In this document: one piece after another, positions 32,512 to 43,908 of the stretch | Layout of the letters: each line of letters begins with the position of its first letter | Position numbering within the stretch: position 1 is the first letter of the stretch | Assembly: GCF_010183535.1 (NCBI RefSeq) | Contig: NC_071329.1 | Span: forward strand, 14,260,001-14,324,000 | Direction: 5' to 3' | DNA length: 64,000 nt | From: Caenorhabditis remanei | Lineage: Eukaryota; Nematoda; Chromadorea; Rhabditida; Rhabditidae | The notes under the pieces: generated by a model | The model's database searches: none | What the model was told of the DNA's origin: nothing | Seen by the model: only the letters and a program-made list of their open reading frames with translations | Position numbers and translations under genes: made by a program

Positions 32512-32789
32512 GTCTTCTCTGGGTAGTCATGATCAAACAAAAATCAAACTTTGATGTTCGACCAAGAAGTAAAAAAACAAAAAAGAAGGTTCTCTGATTC
32601 CCATGACCTCATTCTTTTGATTCCTGGTATCACGTTCTCATTCGTTTTCTCATTCCTCCTTGAGATAATACTCAATTTCCGCTTCACCAGCATCAATGAA
32701 AAGTCTAATGAACAAACAACATATGCATATCATCACAAGATATTATCTCACTTCCTCTCAGAGCAAAAAACCTTCAGACTAGTCTTGTC

Positions 32790-34449
32790 ATGACGGTTGA
32801 CTTCTCCACTCCTTCTTGGCTTATTCTTTATTTTCATTTCATGGGTTCGTTATCAATGCTGTTGAATTGTGGAACTATTTTTCTTATCCTGTTCAAGAGC
32901 GATAAAATTGATAATTTTCGATATTTCCTGTTGTTGTTTCAGGTATAATAAATGTACAGTACCGCTCAAAAGGTCATCCACTTTGGCTAATTTCAGTGTT
33001 AAATGACTAAATTTGGCAGTGCATTTAGGTGTCATCTGATTATCGGATAAATTCAATTATGTATGAGTTGGACAGGGCAAAAATAGCACATCATTTCTGT
33101 AGTTGATCATTTTTTTGTAGGGACACTACCATGAAAGTTTTAGGCTGTTAAAATTAAAAGCTCCAAAGTTTCGCTAACATACTGAAATTAGTCGGTTTCA
33201 GAGAGAAATTGCTTTTTAACTTTCATGGTATTGTCCCTACGAAAAAATGGTCAACTACAAACATCATGTGCTATTTTTTGCTCTCTCCAACCCATACAAA
33301 ATAAAATTCGTCGGGCAATTAGGTAACACCGAAGTATACTGTCAAAGTTGGTCATTTTTAACTAAAAACTGTAAAAGTTGATAACATTTTGTACGGAACC
33401 GTAAAAGAATGTCAACCAAGTCAAAAATGTCAAATTCCAGATTCTCTGCATGCATACAGATATTCATTTGACACTTCTCATTATCCCAATGCCACTATCC
33501 CCATTAATTGCTGGTACTTGTAATGGAATCTTGGCCACATATTTCAAAATTTGGTCGCATTATCTTATTGTATAATCAGAGAAAACGAAATTGCACTGCT
33601 AAACTGATCTATGATTTCAGGCATTCATCATCGCTGCACTCATTAGTCAAATGGAGTGTCTAGTCTATTGTTTTGTCAGAAAGCATCAGATAATTTCAAA
33701 GTTAGTGTCTCGTCATGTTTTGTCGAATGGCTGGTATGTCTTTGGGACAATACTAGCTGTCAGTACACCAGTGGCTATTGGATTGGTTTTTAGTCAAGCG
33801 GGGATGAAGAGAGAACATCAGATGAGTTATGTTAGAGAGGTTTGTAGGGATGTTCCAACCAAAAACATAAATTTTAATTCAGCACCACGCAACATACGTT
33901 GATAGTCTTCTACCACTTGAAAACTTCTCAATTTACTCTTCAAATCATCTCCTTATCATTGTGATAGCTGTCACTTCCTCCGGTGGTTTCCTCTGTGGAG
34001 TTCTCTTCATGATGATTACGTTCGATATGCTGAAAATGCTCAAGGAAGTTCAGACAAAAGTCTCTCTTGCCAGTTTCCATCGTTATAAAGTCGCTGTCAC
34101 CAGCTTATTGGCTCAATTCACAACATCTTCTCTTCTCCTGGCTCCTCTATTCCTCTTCGTACTCTTAGTGGCTAGTCAAATTGAAAACTCTCACGACGCA
34201 GCTGAAATTTTAGTGGCTATTATGGCACTTCATAGCCCAATTAATGCTATCGTGCTGGTCGTGACCACGCCGCCCTTCAGAAATTATGTACTACGGTTAG
34301 TAAAAAACTGAAGAGATGAGTATTCGAAAAGTAATTAAGCTCGTTGCAGAAAGTCATCATCAAGAAGACAACTAAGAAGAGTCAACACGTTTTCCAATCA
34401 TAGTCATGGATCATTCACGAGACTAAAAACGTTTTTCTCGTTTCTTTGA
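32790..34449 (+). CDS. Sri-class chemoreceptor 8
   Basis: Inferred exons are 32790-32942, 33441-33569, 33621-33839, 33883-34295 and 34350-34449 (337 aa, frame closes). It starts MTVDFSTPSW. Exon 2 has HTDIHLTLLIIPMPLSP, with Ile-Ile where most have Met-Gln. VRKHQIISKLVSRHV, QAGMKREHQM, TTPPFRNYVLR and a basic Ser-rich tail follow (RKSSSRRQLRRVN...). It is the sister of sri 5, with the same tail type. TM6 and TM7 share one 413-nt exon. Intron 1 is enlarged by a MITE. Confidence 0.9.
32957..33410. mobile_element. CAGTACCGCTC-family MITE in sri 8 intron 1
   Basis: Preceded by TA and starting CAGTACCGCTCAAAAGG. Palindromic about a centre near 33170, with ACTACCATGAAAGTT mirrored by AACTTTCATGGTA. 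Confidence 0.8.
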
Positions 34450-34695
34450 TAATATTTTTGTAATTATCCGATTTCTGCGCTGATAAAATATTCACTCAAC
34501 TTGCAAAATATTCTGTTAAAAAAAATTTGTATCAGAATATTTTATGACCGACAAAAAAGAAATGCGCTAGCGTCAACCACCACTCTCCCCTGAAATTTCA
34601 ATTTCACCTGTTTTCATCACTTTCGACTAAAAACTAACTAAGTAAAACAAATTTTAGTTGAAATCTCTTAAACTTTCTGACTCACCAGCTCAACC

Positions 34696-35819
34696 ATGGA
34701 TATCTCTTTTGATCTACCAACTTGGCTTGTTGTCTATTATCACTGCATAGGGACTATTTCCTTCATTTTGAATTGTGGAACCATATTTCTGGTTGTGTTT
34801 AAAAGTGACACTATTGACAACTTTCGGTATTGCATTTTGGTCTTTCAGGTCTTGTTTTTAAACTAGAAATTAACTATTAATCTTGAGAAATTTTTTCCCA
34901 GATTCTATGTACCCTTACTGATTTTCATCTCACATTTCTGATGGAGCCGATCCCTTTATTCCCTATCATATCCGGATATTGCGCCGGCTTTTTTGCGACT
35001 TTTTTCGACGTGTGGTCTCATTATTTGATGGTATTTATATATTTTCAATACATACATTTAGAGAGTTCAAAAATATATAATTTAGGCATTCATGGTAGCG
35101 ATAATGTCGGCACAAGTGGAATGGCTAGTTTATTGTTTTATGAAGAAGCATCAGACTCTGGGAAAGATTATGTGTCGACATGTTTGTCCCAGGTTCCTAT
35201 TCATGCTGGGTGAAATTGGGATGCCATTTTTTCCAGTTTTGGTATATATCGCTTTTTGTAAAGCTGGAATGCCAAGAGGGGAACAGATGAGTTACGTGAG
35301 AGAGCACTACATTCAATTCGTTTCCGGTTTCTCATCCCTCAAAAACTTTGCGATCTACACCTACAACTTTTGGTTCATATTAATGGCTGTCATTGCAATA
35401 TTCGGAGGAGCATTCTGTGGCCTTGTGTTCACTCTTTCCACGTGGGACATGTTCAAAATCCTTAAAGGAGTGCAAAGAAAAATCTCAACTACAAACTACA
35501 AACGTCATCAAGCCGCCGTGCGAAGTCTTCTGGCTCAATTCGCAGTAACTTCTATATGTCTATGCCCTCCTGTTCTATTTGTTGTGGTTATTTTAAGTGA
35601 ATTTAGATATGCACAAGTGACTGTTCAGTTCTTGTTGGCAGTTTTTGCATCTCACTCATCGGTTAATGCTGTTGTTCTGGTTATGACAACTCCACCATTC
35701 AGAAATTACGTGTTGAGGTAACTAATATGAAAATTTAATAATGATGACATCGAACTTTCAGAAAACCAATGAGGAGTCAATTTGTAATCAAAGTCTCTGT
35801 TGCTAATTCAGGTTTTTGA
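34696..35819 (+). CDS. Sri-class chemoreceptor 9
   Basis: Inferred exons are 34696-34848, 34902-35030, 35086-35717 and 35762-35819 (323 aa, frame closes). It starts MDISFDLPTW. TDFHLTFLMEPIPLFP has Glu in place of the usual Gln. It has KKHQTLGK, CKAGMPRGEQM and TTPPFRNYVLR. TM4 to TM7 lie in one 632-nt exon, so two introns common elsewhere are missing. A duplicate of its last exon and 3' flank lies at 39667-39890. Confidence 0.9.
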
Positions 35820-36082
35820 TGATCTTTTGAGTTTTTTTGTACAAAACTTTGTTTACTGTTTCTGAAATGAACAACATTTTCAAAGATACGTGCATTTTTA
35901 CAAAAAATAAAAGAGCCAAAGATTAGGTTGCTTGGTTTTGCAAACTAGAGAAAAGTACAATGACGAGTTCTCTAACAAATGAGAAAAAAACATTTCTAGT
36001 TTAGAGGGAACGGGCAGAGATCCCATAAATGCGTCAAAGTTAAAAAATTCGGAATATCCGGAATAACAGATAATCAAAAGCA

Positions 36083-36176
36083 GATCAGATTCAGAAAAGA
36101 TAGGGAAAAGAGCGCCATATTTTGAGAGAAAATCGTGTACTGGGGTACTGTATTCGCACTCAATATCTGAAAATGA
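36083..36176 (-). pseudogene. Relic of sri exon 2 (sri 6/7 subgroup), second copy
   Basis: After 'cattttcag' on the minus strand the frame reads ILSANTVPQYTIFSQNMALF, aligning with sri 6/7 exon 2 (SQPMPLFP). It ends at a stop. No companion exons are recognised. Confidence 0.65.
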
Positions 36177-36257
36177 AGATGAACCATAATTTTTTTGATA
36201 AAGATTTTTATGTAAATTATATATTTTTAATTTGGACGTACAATAAACATTTCCCAG

Positions 36258-37624
36258 TTAGAAACATACTTGCCCAATCTGAAACTGAGGTATTCCTGCC
36301 AAAGAATGAGGCAAAGTAAATGGTTGATCTACCGAAGTATTAGGGAAGGGCACGTGCCATACGAAAAAGAAAAATTGTTTCTCCCGAACAATCACAGTAG
36401 CCAGTAATCCATCAGATTCTCTCTCGATATCCATTTGTCCAGTGCAGTCGAGAAAATCCGTTAAAAAGGAGAATCTCATTCTGAAAAAACCATGACATTT
36501 TCGAACCAGACATTTGAAAACTTTTCCATTTCGACACTAAACGTGTCAAAAATCAGTAATTTTTCGTGGTTCGCAATATAAACATAATTTTTTCCAAACG
36601 TCTGTTGTCGAAACGTCTCAAAGCCAAAAAATCAATAACTCACGCCGTCGACTTCTTAAATCGTCCCGCTCGCCTTTCTGGATTCCACGGATTCGCATCT
36701 AACTTCTCGAACACTTTTTCCTTATCAAATTTCAGCGGCTCGTAGTCATTTAATATAATAACTAAAGATTCCAATTTCATATTTTTCCCTTGCTGCCAAT
36801 GAAGAATAAAATCTATCAAATCATCAGTTCCAATTGTCCTCGGATCAACAAATAAAGCAGTCTGTCCTCGGAAACTAATTAAATGTTCCTTGATAAGCCA
36901 TTTTGGGCTCCAGAATAAAGCATGCTCCAATGACAATATTACACTGTCTACACTTAATTGACAGGATCCTAACCAAAGTTGTGTTGCATTTCTAATAATG
37001 ACATTTTTGAGAAATTCCTCTATTTGATCTTTATCTCTACATCCAGTTATTACATTGTCAATTTCATTTGTATCAGGGAACTCGGATAATCGAGACATAT
37101 CGAATTTGATTTGAATAATTGGAGAGATTGAGAAAATCTCACAAATCGAATGGTAGATAGCCATTGGTAACATTCGTTTATATTTGTCCTTACACCAAAG
37201 AATTGGTATTCCTTTGGTTGAGTGGAAAGAGATTCTGGAAAAAAAAACACTGTTCCGTTTAGAAATGGTGTATAACTATAACAAAAAGTAGAAAATCAAT
37301 ATCTTACTTGCACTTGATCTTCTTGTCCTTATACCAAAATACTATCGATCGATTCCAATTTGTATTTGATCTATACAAAGTTTCATTCTCCGGTCGATAA
37401 TAGCATGAAGCCCACATTACAACGTCTTTCCCCAGAAATCCAGTTTTTTGGAGTTGAATACAAAAAGAATACAAATTGATGACAGATGAATCATTTTTGT
37501 TACGAGAGAAGCATTTTATCAAATTTCGAGCTCTTTTTGAGCATAATCCCAAGAAAAAATGGTCGTGGAGTTCCAGATGCTTGAGAATGGTGAACTGAGC
37601 CAAATAAGGAAGTTTGAGTAACAT
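36258..37624 (-). CDS. F-box protein, type B (F-box plus FBA_2-like domain)
   Basis: Exons are 37624-37308, 37234-36644 and 36480-36258 (376 aa, frame closes). The start is the ATG before LLKLPYLAQF, where the F-box begins (LPYLAQFTILKHLELHDHF, then LCSKRARNLIK). The long middle and the C-terminal FLDCTGQMDIER...FFFFVWH pattern match the nematode F-box-B-associated domain. Such proteins pair with Skp1-related proteins in SCF ubiquitin ligases; the substrate is unknown. The family is strongly expanded and fast evolving in Caenorhabditis, like the receptors around it. Confidence 0.85.
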
Positions 37625-37897
37625 TTTTGGGACTAGAAACGAAAAAAAGAATCGATAAATGAGTGGCACGACAAGATGAGCAAACAAAGAGGGACGGGGG
37701 GATATCCAAAATAAAAATGGCTCTTGGGAAATACTGAATCAGTGGAATCGATTTTTTAGATCACGAAAAAAAAAAAAAAAAATCTGTAAGTTTGTTCGTC
37801 TTTTGGGTAAGACACTGGTTTTGATGTCGTTTTTCGAATATTTGTAATTGTACGTTTTTATTATGAGACTTTCAAAATACTGATTATAAAAATATTT

Positions 37898-38164
37898 CTA
37901 AGAGCAAAATGTTTCAAAAGACATGTTACTGATCTTGTGTATATAAAAATGTGCCTTGCACTCGGCAATCGATGAGGAGAATACGAGGCAAATTGGACAT
38001 GTGCGTGCCTGGACTAGATGATGTTGGTGATGTAAAGCACGGAATAAATCTTCCGAAATTACTGGATTAGGAGGGGACACACCACAGTGATGGTTTGCAA
38101 CATGCAAAACTTTTACAAAGGGATCGAGAAAGTGCATGGAGCAATAGGAACGAAAAAAATTCAA
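37898..38164 (-). other. ORF with a C2H2 zinc-finger motif
   Basis: An 88-codon open frame on the minus strand contains CPIC, twelve residues, then HFYIH: a canonical C-x2-C-x12-H-x3-H finger. It overlaps the downstream side of the polymerase-like fragment in another frame, so it may be a remnant of the same mobile element or of an unrelated gene. Confidence 0.35.
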
Positions 38165-38169
38165 AATTC

Positions 38170-38372
38170 ATAATCTTGATTGCGTGTGGGATGTTTCTCC
38201 GAGGCCATCCACTAGCTTGGTGCTTGAAGTGAACTAGAAACATTTCGAAGAAACCACCACTGAACCATTTTTCAAGTGTCTGATGCCAAGTTTCGTGATA
38301 TTTCAAAACTTTGTATCCTTTTGAAATGGCCAAGTTCAACTCGTCCGAGGTCAAGGTTCCAGTCAAATAACT
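38170..38372 (-). mobile_element. Fragment of a protein-primed type-B DNA polymerase (Maverick/Polinton type)
   Basis: A minus-strand frame of about 65 residues reads LTGTLTSDELNLAISKGYKV, then an E-x-W-H motif, then FKHQASGWP. This is the block T-G-T-x-x-S-x-E-L...A...G-Y-x-V...H...K-x-E-A-S-G-W-P near the C-terminus of Polinton/plasmid-type polymerases. It is preceded by 'gagtttcag'. No other part of the polymerase, integrase or capsid genes is found nearby, so it is a degraded remnant. Confidence 0.6.
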
Positions 38373-40264
38373 CTCTGAAACTCTTAAGTGTGAAAATTTA
38401 AAAAAAGGATACCTCTTTATGGCACCGAGCTGATGGGGCTATTTTTGACATGTAAAAGTGTATTTACATACAAATTTTTCTTATTCAAGGACGTCGAGAC
38501 ATTATTTTTAACATATCTCAGTTTACCGTTGGTCTAACAGAGTGTTTCCCGTTTTTACATTTTTCGACATGCTTATGTAGAAAAAAACGGGGAGAAATTA
38601 AGAAAAAAGGGAGAAAAACATGTTTAAAAATTTTTTACCGTTCGTGAATAAGGAAAATAATGTAATCACAGAGGTGCGAGACGTAAGGTCCGCAACGAAA
38701 ATTTTTGAATTTACCGTCCGAGTCGCAATGCGTGTGCGTCGCGTTTTTCATTGAAAGATACGACAAACACACGCTAAACTTGAACTTGGCACTCAGCCAA
38801 GTCTGTTTTTGGCACCGTGCCAACCGCTGAGCGACGGAGCGCGTTCAAGCAACCTTGCATCGCGCACCCCTGTGTGTAATGCATTTTTACATGACCTGAA
38901 TAACCCCATAATAAATTAAAATTTCCCACGTTTAAAAAAAAACCACGTACCTCCGTTTTCGGCCATTCCACCTGACCAATAAATATAGTTTATAGTTTCA
39001 ATAATTCAATAAAAATAAGAAGACATATTGGCGACCGGCTATTCCGAAAAGCAGTCAAATACATAATGAATAAGCAGATGGCGATCCCTCCAGATTTAAA
39101 TGAGAAAGGGGTGTGGTGTAGCGACAGCACAGCTGGATGGCAGGGGGTGAAATTTAACATATTCATATAACCACCATCTGTTTATAAGCTATTAATCTTC
39201 GGTATTTCTGAAGGAGATGGGATTTCAAATTTGAAAACCAAATTATGTACAGTAGGCAAAAAATGAATTTTTGTTCTAGTTTTTGTGGCGACACCTAAAA
39301 TCCTCTGAATTAGTCTTTTCTATACTTTTTTAAAAGCTCACGGTTGTACAATTTTTTTCTGAAAACTTATAGCTCGACAAAGTCGACAATCTCTTCTGAA
39401 AGTTAAAACTTTTCAATTGCCTGTAACTCTCTAGAGATTGCCCGTATGAAAAAAAGTTCAACTACAAAATCGAAGCTTTGTTGCTGCTTTCTGTTTGTGG
39501 GACGTAAATTATAATCTCTTATCGGACAAAGCGAGGGCACCTCCCGCTGCTTGGTATCTGTGTCATCTCTGTGTGTAGCCTTTTAATAACATTTTTATAG
39601 GAGATTGAATCGGAGATTCGTGGTTTTATTTTTCATTTCTGTTCAAGAGATTACAAGGGTTTTAAGGTGACTCATATGGAAATCTAATAATAATAATGAA
39701 ATTGAACTTTCAGAAAACTAATGAGGAGTCAATTTGAAATCAAAGTCTCTGTTGCAAATTCAGATTGTTGATTTTAAAAAACTAGAAAAAATCACATGGA
39801 TGAGTTCTCTAACAAACGAGAAAAGCATTTCCTAGTTTAGAGATAACTGACAGAGATCCATAAATGCGTCAGAGGCGCGCCAGTTTGAAAAACAAGGAAT
39901 TTCCGGAATACCAAGCAGTCGTGGAGAAATGAACGGTTGGGAATAAAAAACTAAAAACAAGAAACTTTAATTTAAGGCATTTATTTCATACAAGTTATCA
40001 AACTAGTTATTCTCTCAATGCAAAATCAATTTCAATTTAACAATCATCTGAAAGCGGTCGAGGTGCGCCAGACAAAGAATATTGCGCTCTTTAAATGTAT
40101 TTCTTATTAAAAACATGACATAAAATGTAATCATGTTCCCGAATGTTACGTTACAACTCACATCGAACTCTTTTTAGACAACAAATTCAATTCCCTCCAA
40201 TAATTGAATTTTCGTTCAACACCAAACCCGTTATCAGAATCAAGTATGAACAACTTTTTCGCTT
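38373..40264. other. Long intergenic region, repeat fragments and sri exon relic
   Basis: A GC-richer segment near 38640-38870 contains short palindromes (GGCACTCAGCCAAG... / ...GGCACCGTGCCAAC). A fragment of the CAGTACCGCTC MITE lies at about 39410-39540. The sri 9 tail relic lies at 39667-39890. No intact gene recognised. Confidence 0.4.
39667..39890 (+). pseudogene. Orphan copy of the sri 9 last exon and 3' flank
   Basis: Matches 35717-36050 in part: a gtgactcatatg intron start, 'aactttcag', then AAAACTAATGAGGAGTCAAT encoding the sri 9 tail, then the shared 3' flank (GAGTTCTCTAACAAA, CATAAATGCGTCA). The rest of the receptor is absent. Confidence 0.75.
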
Positions 40265-41778
40265 ATGATCGATTTCGTGATCCCGCAATGGTTGGTTATT
40301 TATTATTATTCTGTTGGGACAGTTTCTCTTGTTTTGAATTCAATCACAATTTATTTGATCATTTTTCGAAGCGATAATATTGATAGTTTCAGATACTATA
40401 TCTTGGTTTTCCAGGTGTTTTTGAAACGTCTTTTTCCCATTAAACGAATACTGAAATTTCAGACAAACTGCGCCATTACAGACGTTCATACAACTATTTT
40501 GATGCAACCGTTCCCCTTACATCCAATGATTTGTGGACATTACAAAGGATTGATTGGAACTTTTTTCGAAGTCAACTCATATTATCACGCGGCATTTAGT
40601 ATCACTTCAATTATCACTCAAGTTGAAGCATTGGTTTTTTGCTTTTATAGAAAGCATCAGACTATTGCGAAAGTTATGAATGGACATGTTTGTCCAAAAG
40701 CATTCACCTATTTTATGAACACTTCAGCCACTGTCACACCGATTTTCATCTTCTATGCCCTATTAGAAGCAGGAATGACTAGACAAGAACAATTGGATTA
40801 TGTGAAGAAGGTAGTAGTATAGTCTTTTTAATTTTGATCTCCTATTTCCAGTACTACCCTGAAATCTTCCAACAATTTTCTGTCACCACAAATATTGCCC
40901 TATACACTCTTAACATCTGGTTACAATCCGTGTGTGGCGCCGCAGCTGTCGGCGGCTTTATCTCTAGTTTTGCTTTCTCTGCAACCACTTTTGATCTATT
41001 TAGAATGTTGAGAAGTATGAGAAAACGAGTTTCTGCTTATAACTACAAACGTCATAAATCAGCGGTCCACAGTTTGTTTGCTCAATTTATAGCGTCTACA
41101 GTGTTACTTATTCCTCCTTTCTTTTATATGATAGTGTCTACAAGTGGTCATGGAAACGCACAAATTGCAATTCAGTGTATTCTGGCGGTGTTCTCGTTGA
41201 GATCATCTGTAAATGCGATTGTTCTGATTGTGACAACTCCGCCGTATAGGAAGTTTGTGTTAAGGTGAGTTCCATGCAATGGCTAATTTCAGTGGAAAAT
41301 GACCAACTTTGACAGTGTATTTCGGTGTCATCTGAAACTCCGATAAACTTAATTTTGTATGGGTTGGACAGATCCAAAAATAGTACATCATTTTTGTAGT
41401 TGACTATTTTTCTGTAGGGACACTACCATGAAAGTTACAGACTGTCAAATAAGCCACTGCGAAATTTTGGAGCGTTTCACTTTGGCAACCTGTAACTTTC
41501 ATGGTAGTCTCCCTACAGAGAAATGGTCAACTTTAAAAATGTTGTGCTATTTTTGCTCTGTCCAACCCATACAAAACAAAATTCGTCGGACAATTAGGCT
41601 ACACCAAGATACACTATCAAACTTAGACATTTTTCACTGAAAACACCCAAAGTTGATAACCTTTTGAGTGGTACTGTATATAATTTATAAAATTTTGATA
41701 ATTTTCAGAATCAAACCAAGATTGAATTCGATTGCAGTGTCCAGTTCTGGAAATAGTAATAATGCTCTTCATCATTGA
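40265..41778 (+). CDS. Sri-class chemoreceptor 10
   Basis: Inferred exons are 40265-40414, 40463-40810, 40852-41264 and 41709-41778 (326 aa, frame closes). It starts MIDFVIPQW. TDVHTTILMQPFPLHP, YRKHQTIAKVMNGHV, EAGMTRQEQL and TTPPYRKFVLR are present. It has the same fused-exon layout (348 and 413 nt) as sri 4. The last intron is filled by a MITE (41282-41677). Confidence 0.9.
41282..41677. mobile_element. CAGTACCGCTC-family MITE in the sri 10 last intron
   Basis: The right end reads CCTTTTGAGTGGTACTG followed by TA. The left end is truncated close to the splice donor. The centre is palindromic (CTACCATGAAAGTTACAG / TGTAACTTTCATGGTAG). Confidence 0.8.
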
Positions 41779-42232
41779 ATATCCTTTCTAGGTTTTCTGG
41801 TTAAGATAATAAAAATTTTGCTTTTTTGGACTTCTTGAATGGAAATTGAGTTTCTCCACTAACTTCTCTAGTTTGAATTCAATCAGACAACTTTTCGTGG
41901 AATTTGATTCTAATTCTATTTCAGCATTACGCACCACTTTTTCAGAAACCAAGTGATCAACTTTCCGCAGCAAACACCTTTTATCCGTTTTGTAAACTTG
42001 TTGAAATTTGAAATTTTCGTTTCAATTCTCTCCAAAAACACTTTATAGTCTTATTATTGTCCTACATTTAATATTTTTTTATGTTTTCATATATTTCTGA
42101 AACTCGCACCCACTCCTGGTACTTTTTCACCTGTTTTCTATTTTCACGAATCGGTGCTCGACTCGGGAAAATTTTTACACTTGAGACACCCTCTCACACC
42201 AAAAAATTACCAGAAATTTTCTGTTTCACAAA
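41779..42232. other. Intergenic region between sri 10 and sri 11
   Basis: Presumed promoter of sri 11. No repeat or gene recognised. Confidence 0.3.
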
Positions 42233-43853
42233 ATGATCGATATTGATTTCACGGAGCCCGAATGGCTTTTAACTTATTACGACTGCATCGGACTCTTATC
42301 TTCTATTTTGAACCTTCTTGGTATCTATCTCCTGATTTTCAAAAGTGGAAGACTCGGAACGTTTCGATTTCACTTTTTAACTTTCCAGGTAAAAGGAAAA
42401 AGTTTTTCAAGAAACTTTCTCTCTCAAAGAAGAAATTTTCAGATTCTAAGTGTTCTTACCGATATCCACTTGACTATTCTAATGAAACCTATCCCACTAA
42501 CTCCACTTTTTGCCGGGTACACGGTTGGAATCATGCCAAAGTATTTCAATATTTCTGCTCACCATTGCGCGGTAAGGCTAACCAGACCAGAAATTCTGAT
42601 TCGTCATAAGTGAGTTTCAGATGCTGACTGGCTTTGTTGCTGTGGTTCAACTGGAGTCTCTAGTTTTATGTTTTGCAAAAATGCATCAAGCTATTGCTGT
42701 GGTCTTGAATACTCATGTAGTGCCAAGATTCTTGGAATACTTCTGTTATTCATTATGTATTCTTTGCCCAATTTTCCTGAGTGGGTGTATCGAGTACTTT
42801 CATATAAGTCAAGATGAACAATGGATGTATTTGCTTCAAGTTTATCCGGAACTTGTGCCAGGCTTTCAGACACTTACTCACTTTGTTCTCTATATAAAAA
42901 CTAGACATCTGAATCAATTGTTGGTGACAATGATTTTGAGTGGGATGTCGCTATTCCTGATATTTGTCTTGTTTCTATTTGATATTTTCAACCTGATGGT
43001 TGATCTGAAAATCCGAAGATCTACATCTTACTATCAGAAACATAAAGAAGCGATGCATAGTTTGATGGTGCAGTTTGTGACGTCATCGATATGTCTGGTG
43101 CCGCCTTTCATACTTGTGATAGTTGTGTTCTTCGAAGTTCCGCATGGACAGTGTAAGTTGGCATGGACAACCGGGAACAAGAAAGTGCAAGTAGCCAAAT
43201 AAATAGGTTATGTACTGGCTGTTTGATCACCACACCTTACACAACAAAGGAAGAGTAGTTGACAACTTTTTGATAGCTATCCACGCTTTTGAGATATGCG
43301 CCGTTAAAGTGCGGCACCCGGAGAGAGAGACGCAAACAATCAGCCGCTCTCGTTTCTCTGCGTCTCTCCTCCGAAGCGCCTAAGTTGAAAGGCGCATATC
43401 TTAAAAGTGAGAAGAGCTATCAAAAAGTTGTCAACTACAAAAATGTAGCTATTAACTTGTTCTACCAGAAAAATATAATTTTGGGCATGTATGTTTGATG
43501 ACCAATAAAATTATGCGGACAAAAACAACTAAACTACAAAAATGTGTTGGACAGGTGAAAAAAACTGTGACTTTAATTTGAAAACTGGCTGCCCATTAAC
43601 AAATTGAACTCCTTTTTATTTTTTTTATTTTCAGTCTTGTCTGAAATCTTCATCGCATGGTTTGTCAGTCACTCATCCATTAACATGATCAGTCTCATCG
43701 TATTCTTCCCACCTTATCAGAACTTTTTTCTTCGATTTTTGAAAAGGTATCTAGATGGAAAATTAATAACTTTCATAGCTAATTTTCAGGAAAAACTCTA
43801 AACACACAACACCGGTAGCCGTGGTTCCAGCAGCAATGTCTTCTGGAATGTGA
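42233..43853 (+). CDS. Sri-class chemoreceptor 11 (FDISAH subgroup)
   Basis: Inferred exons are 42233-42388, 42443-42571, 42621-43152, 43635-43746 and 43790-43853 (330 aa, frame closes). It starts MIDIDFTEPEW. The subgroup marks shared with sri 13-15 are SAHH/SAHF at the end of exon 2, a KMHQAIA loop, an ISQDEQW motif before TM5, MHSLMVQFVTSS in TM6 and HSSINMISLIVFFPPY in TM7. The intron 43153-43634 carries an inverted-repeat element. It is convergent with sri 12; the stop codons are only 55 bp apart. Confidence 0.9.
43255..43438. mobile_element. Palindromic MITE in the sri 11 intron
   Basis: Ends GTAGTTGACAACTTTTTGAT and its mirror enclose GATATGCGCC / GGCGCATATC and a GAGAGACGCA / TGCGTCTCTC stem. 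Confidence 0.75.
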
Positions 43854-43908
43854 TAATTTGCAAGCTTCATGAAAATTGAGAAATACATTTTATTTTTACA
43901 TAGGCATT

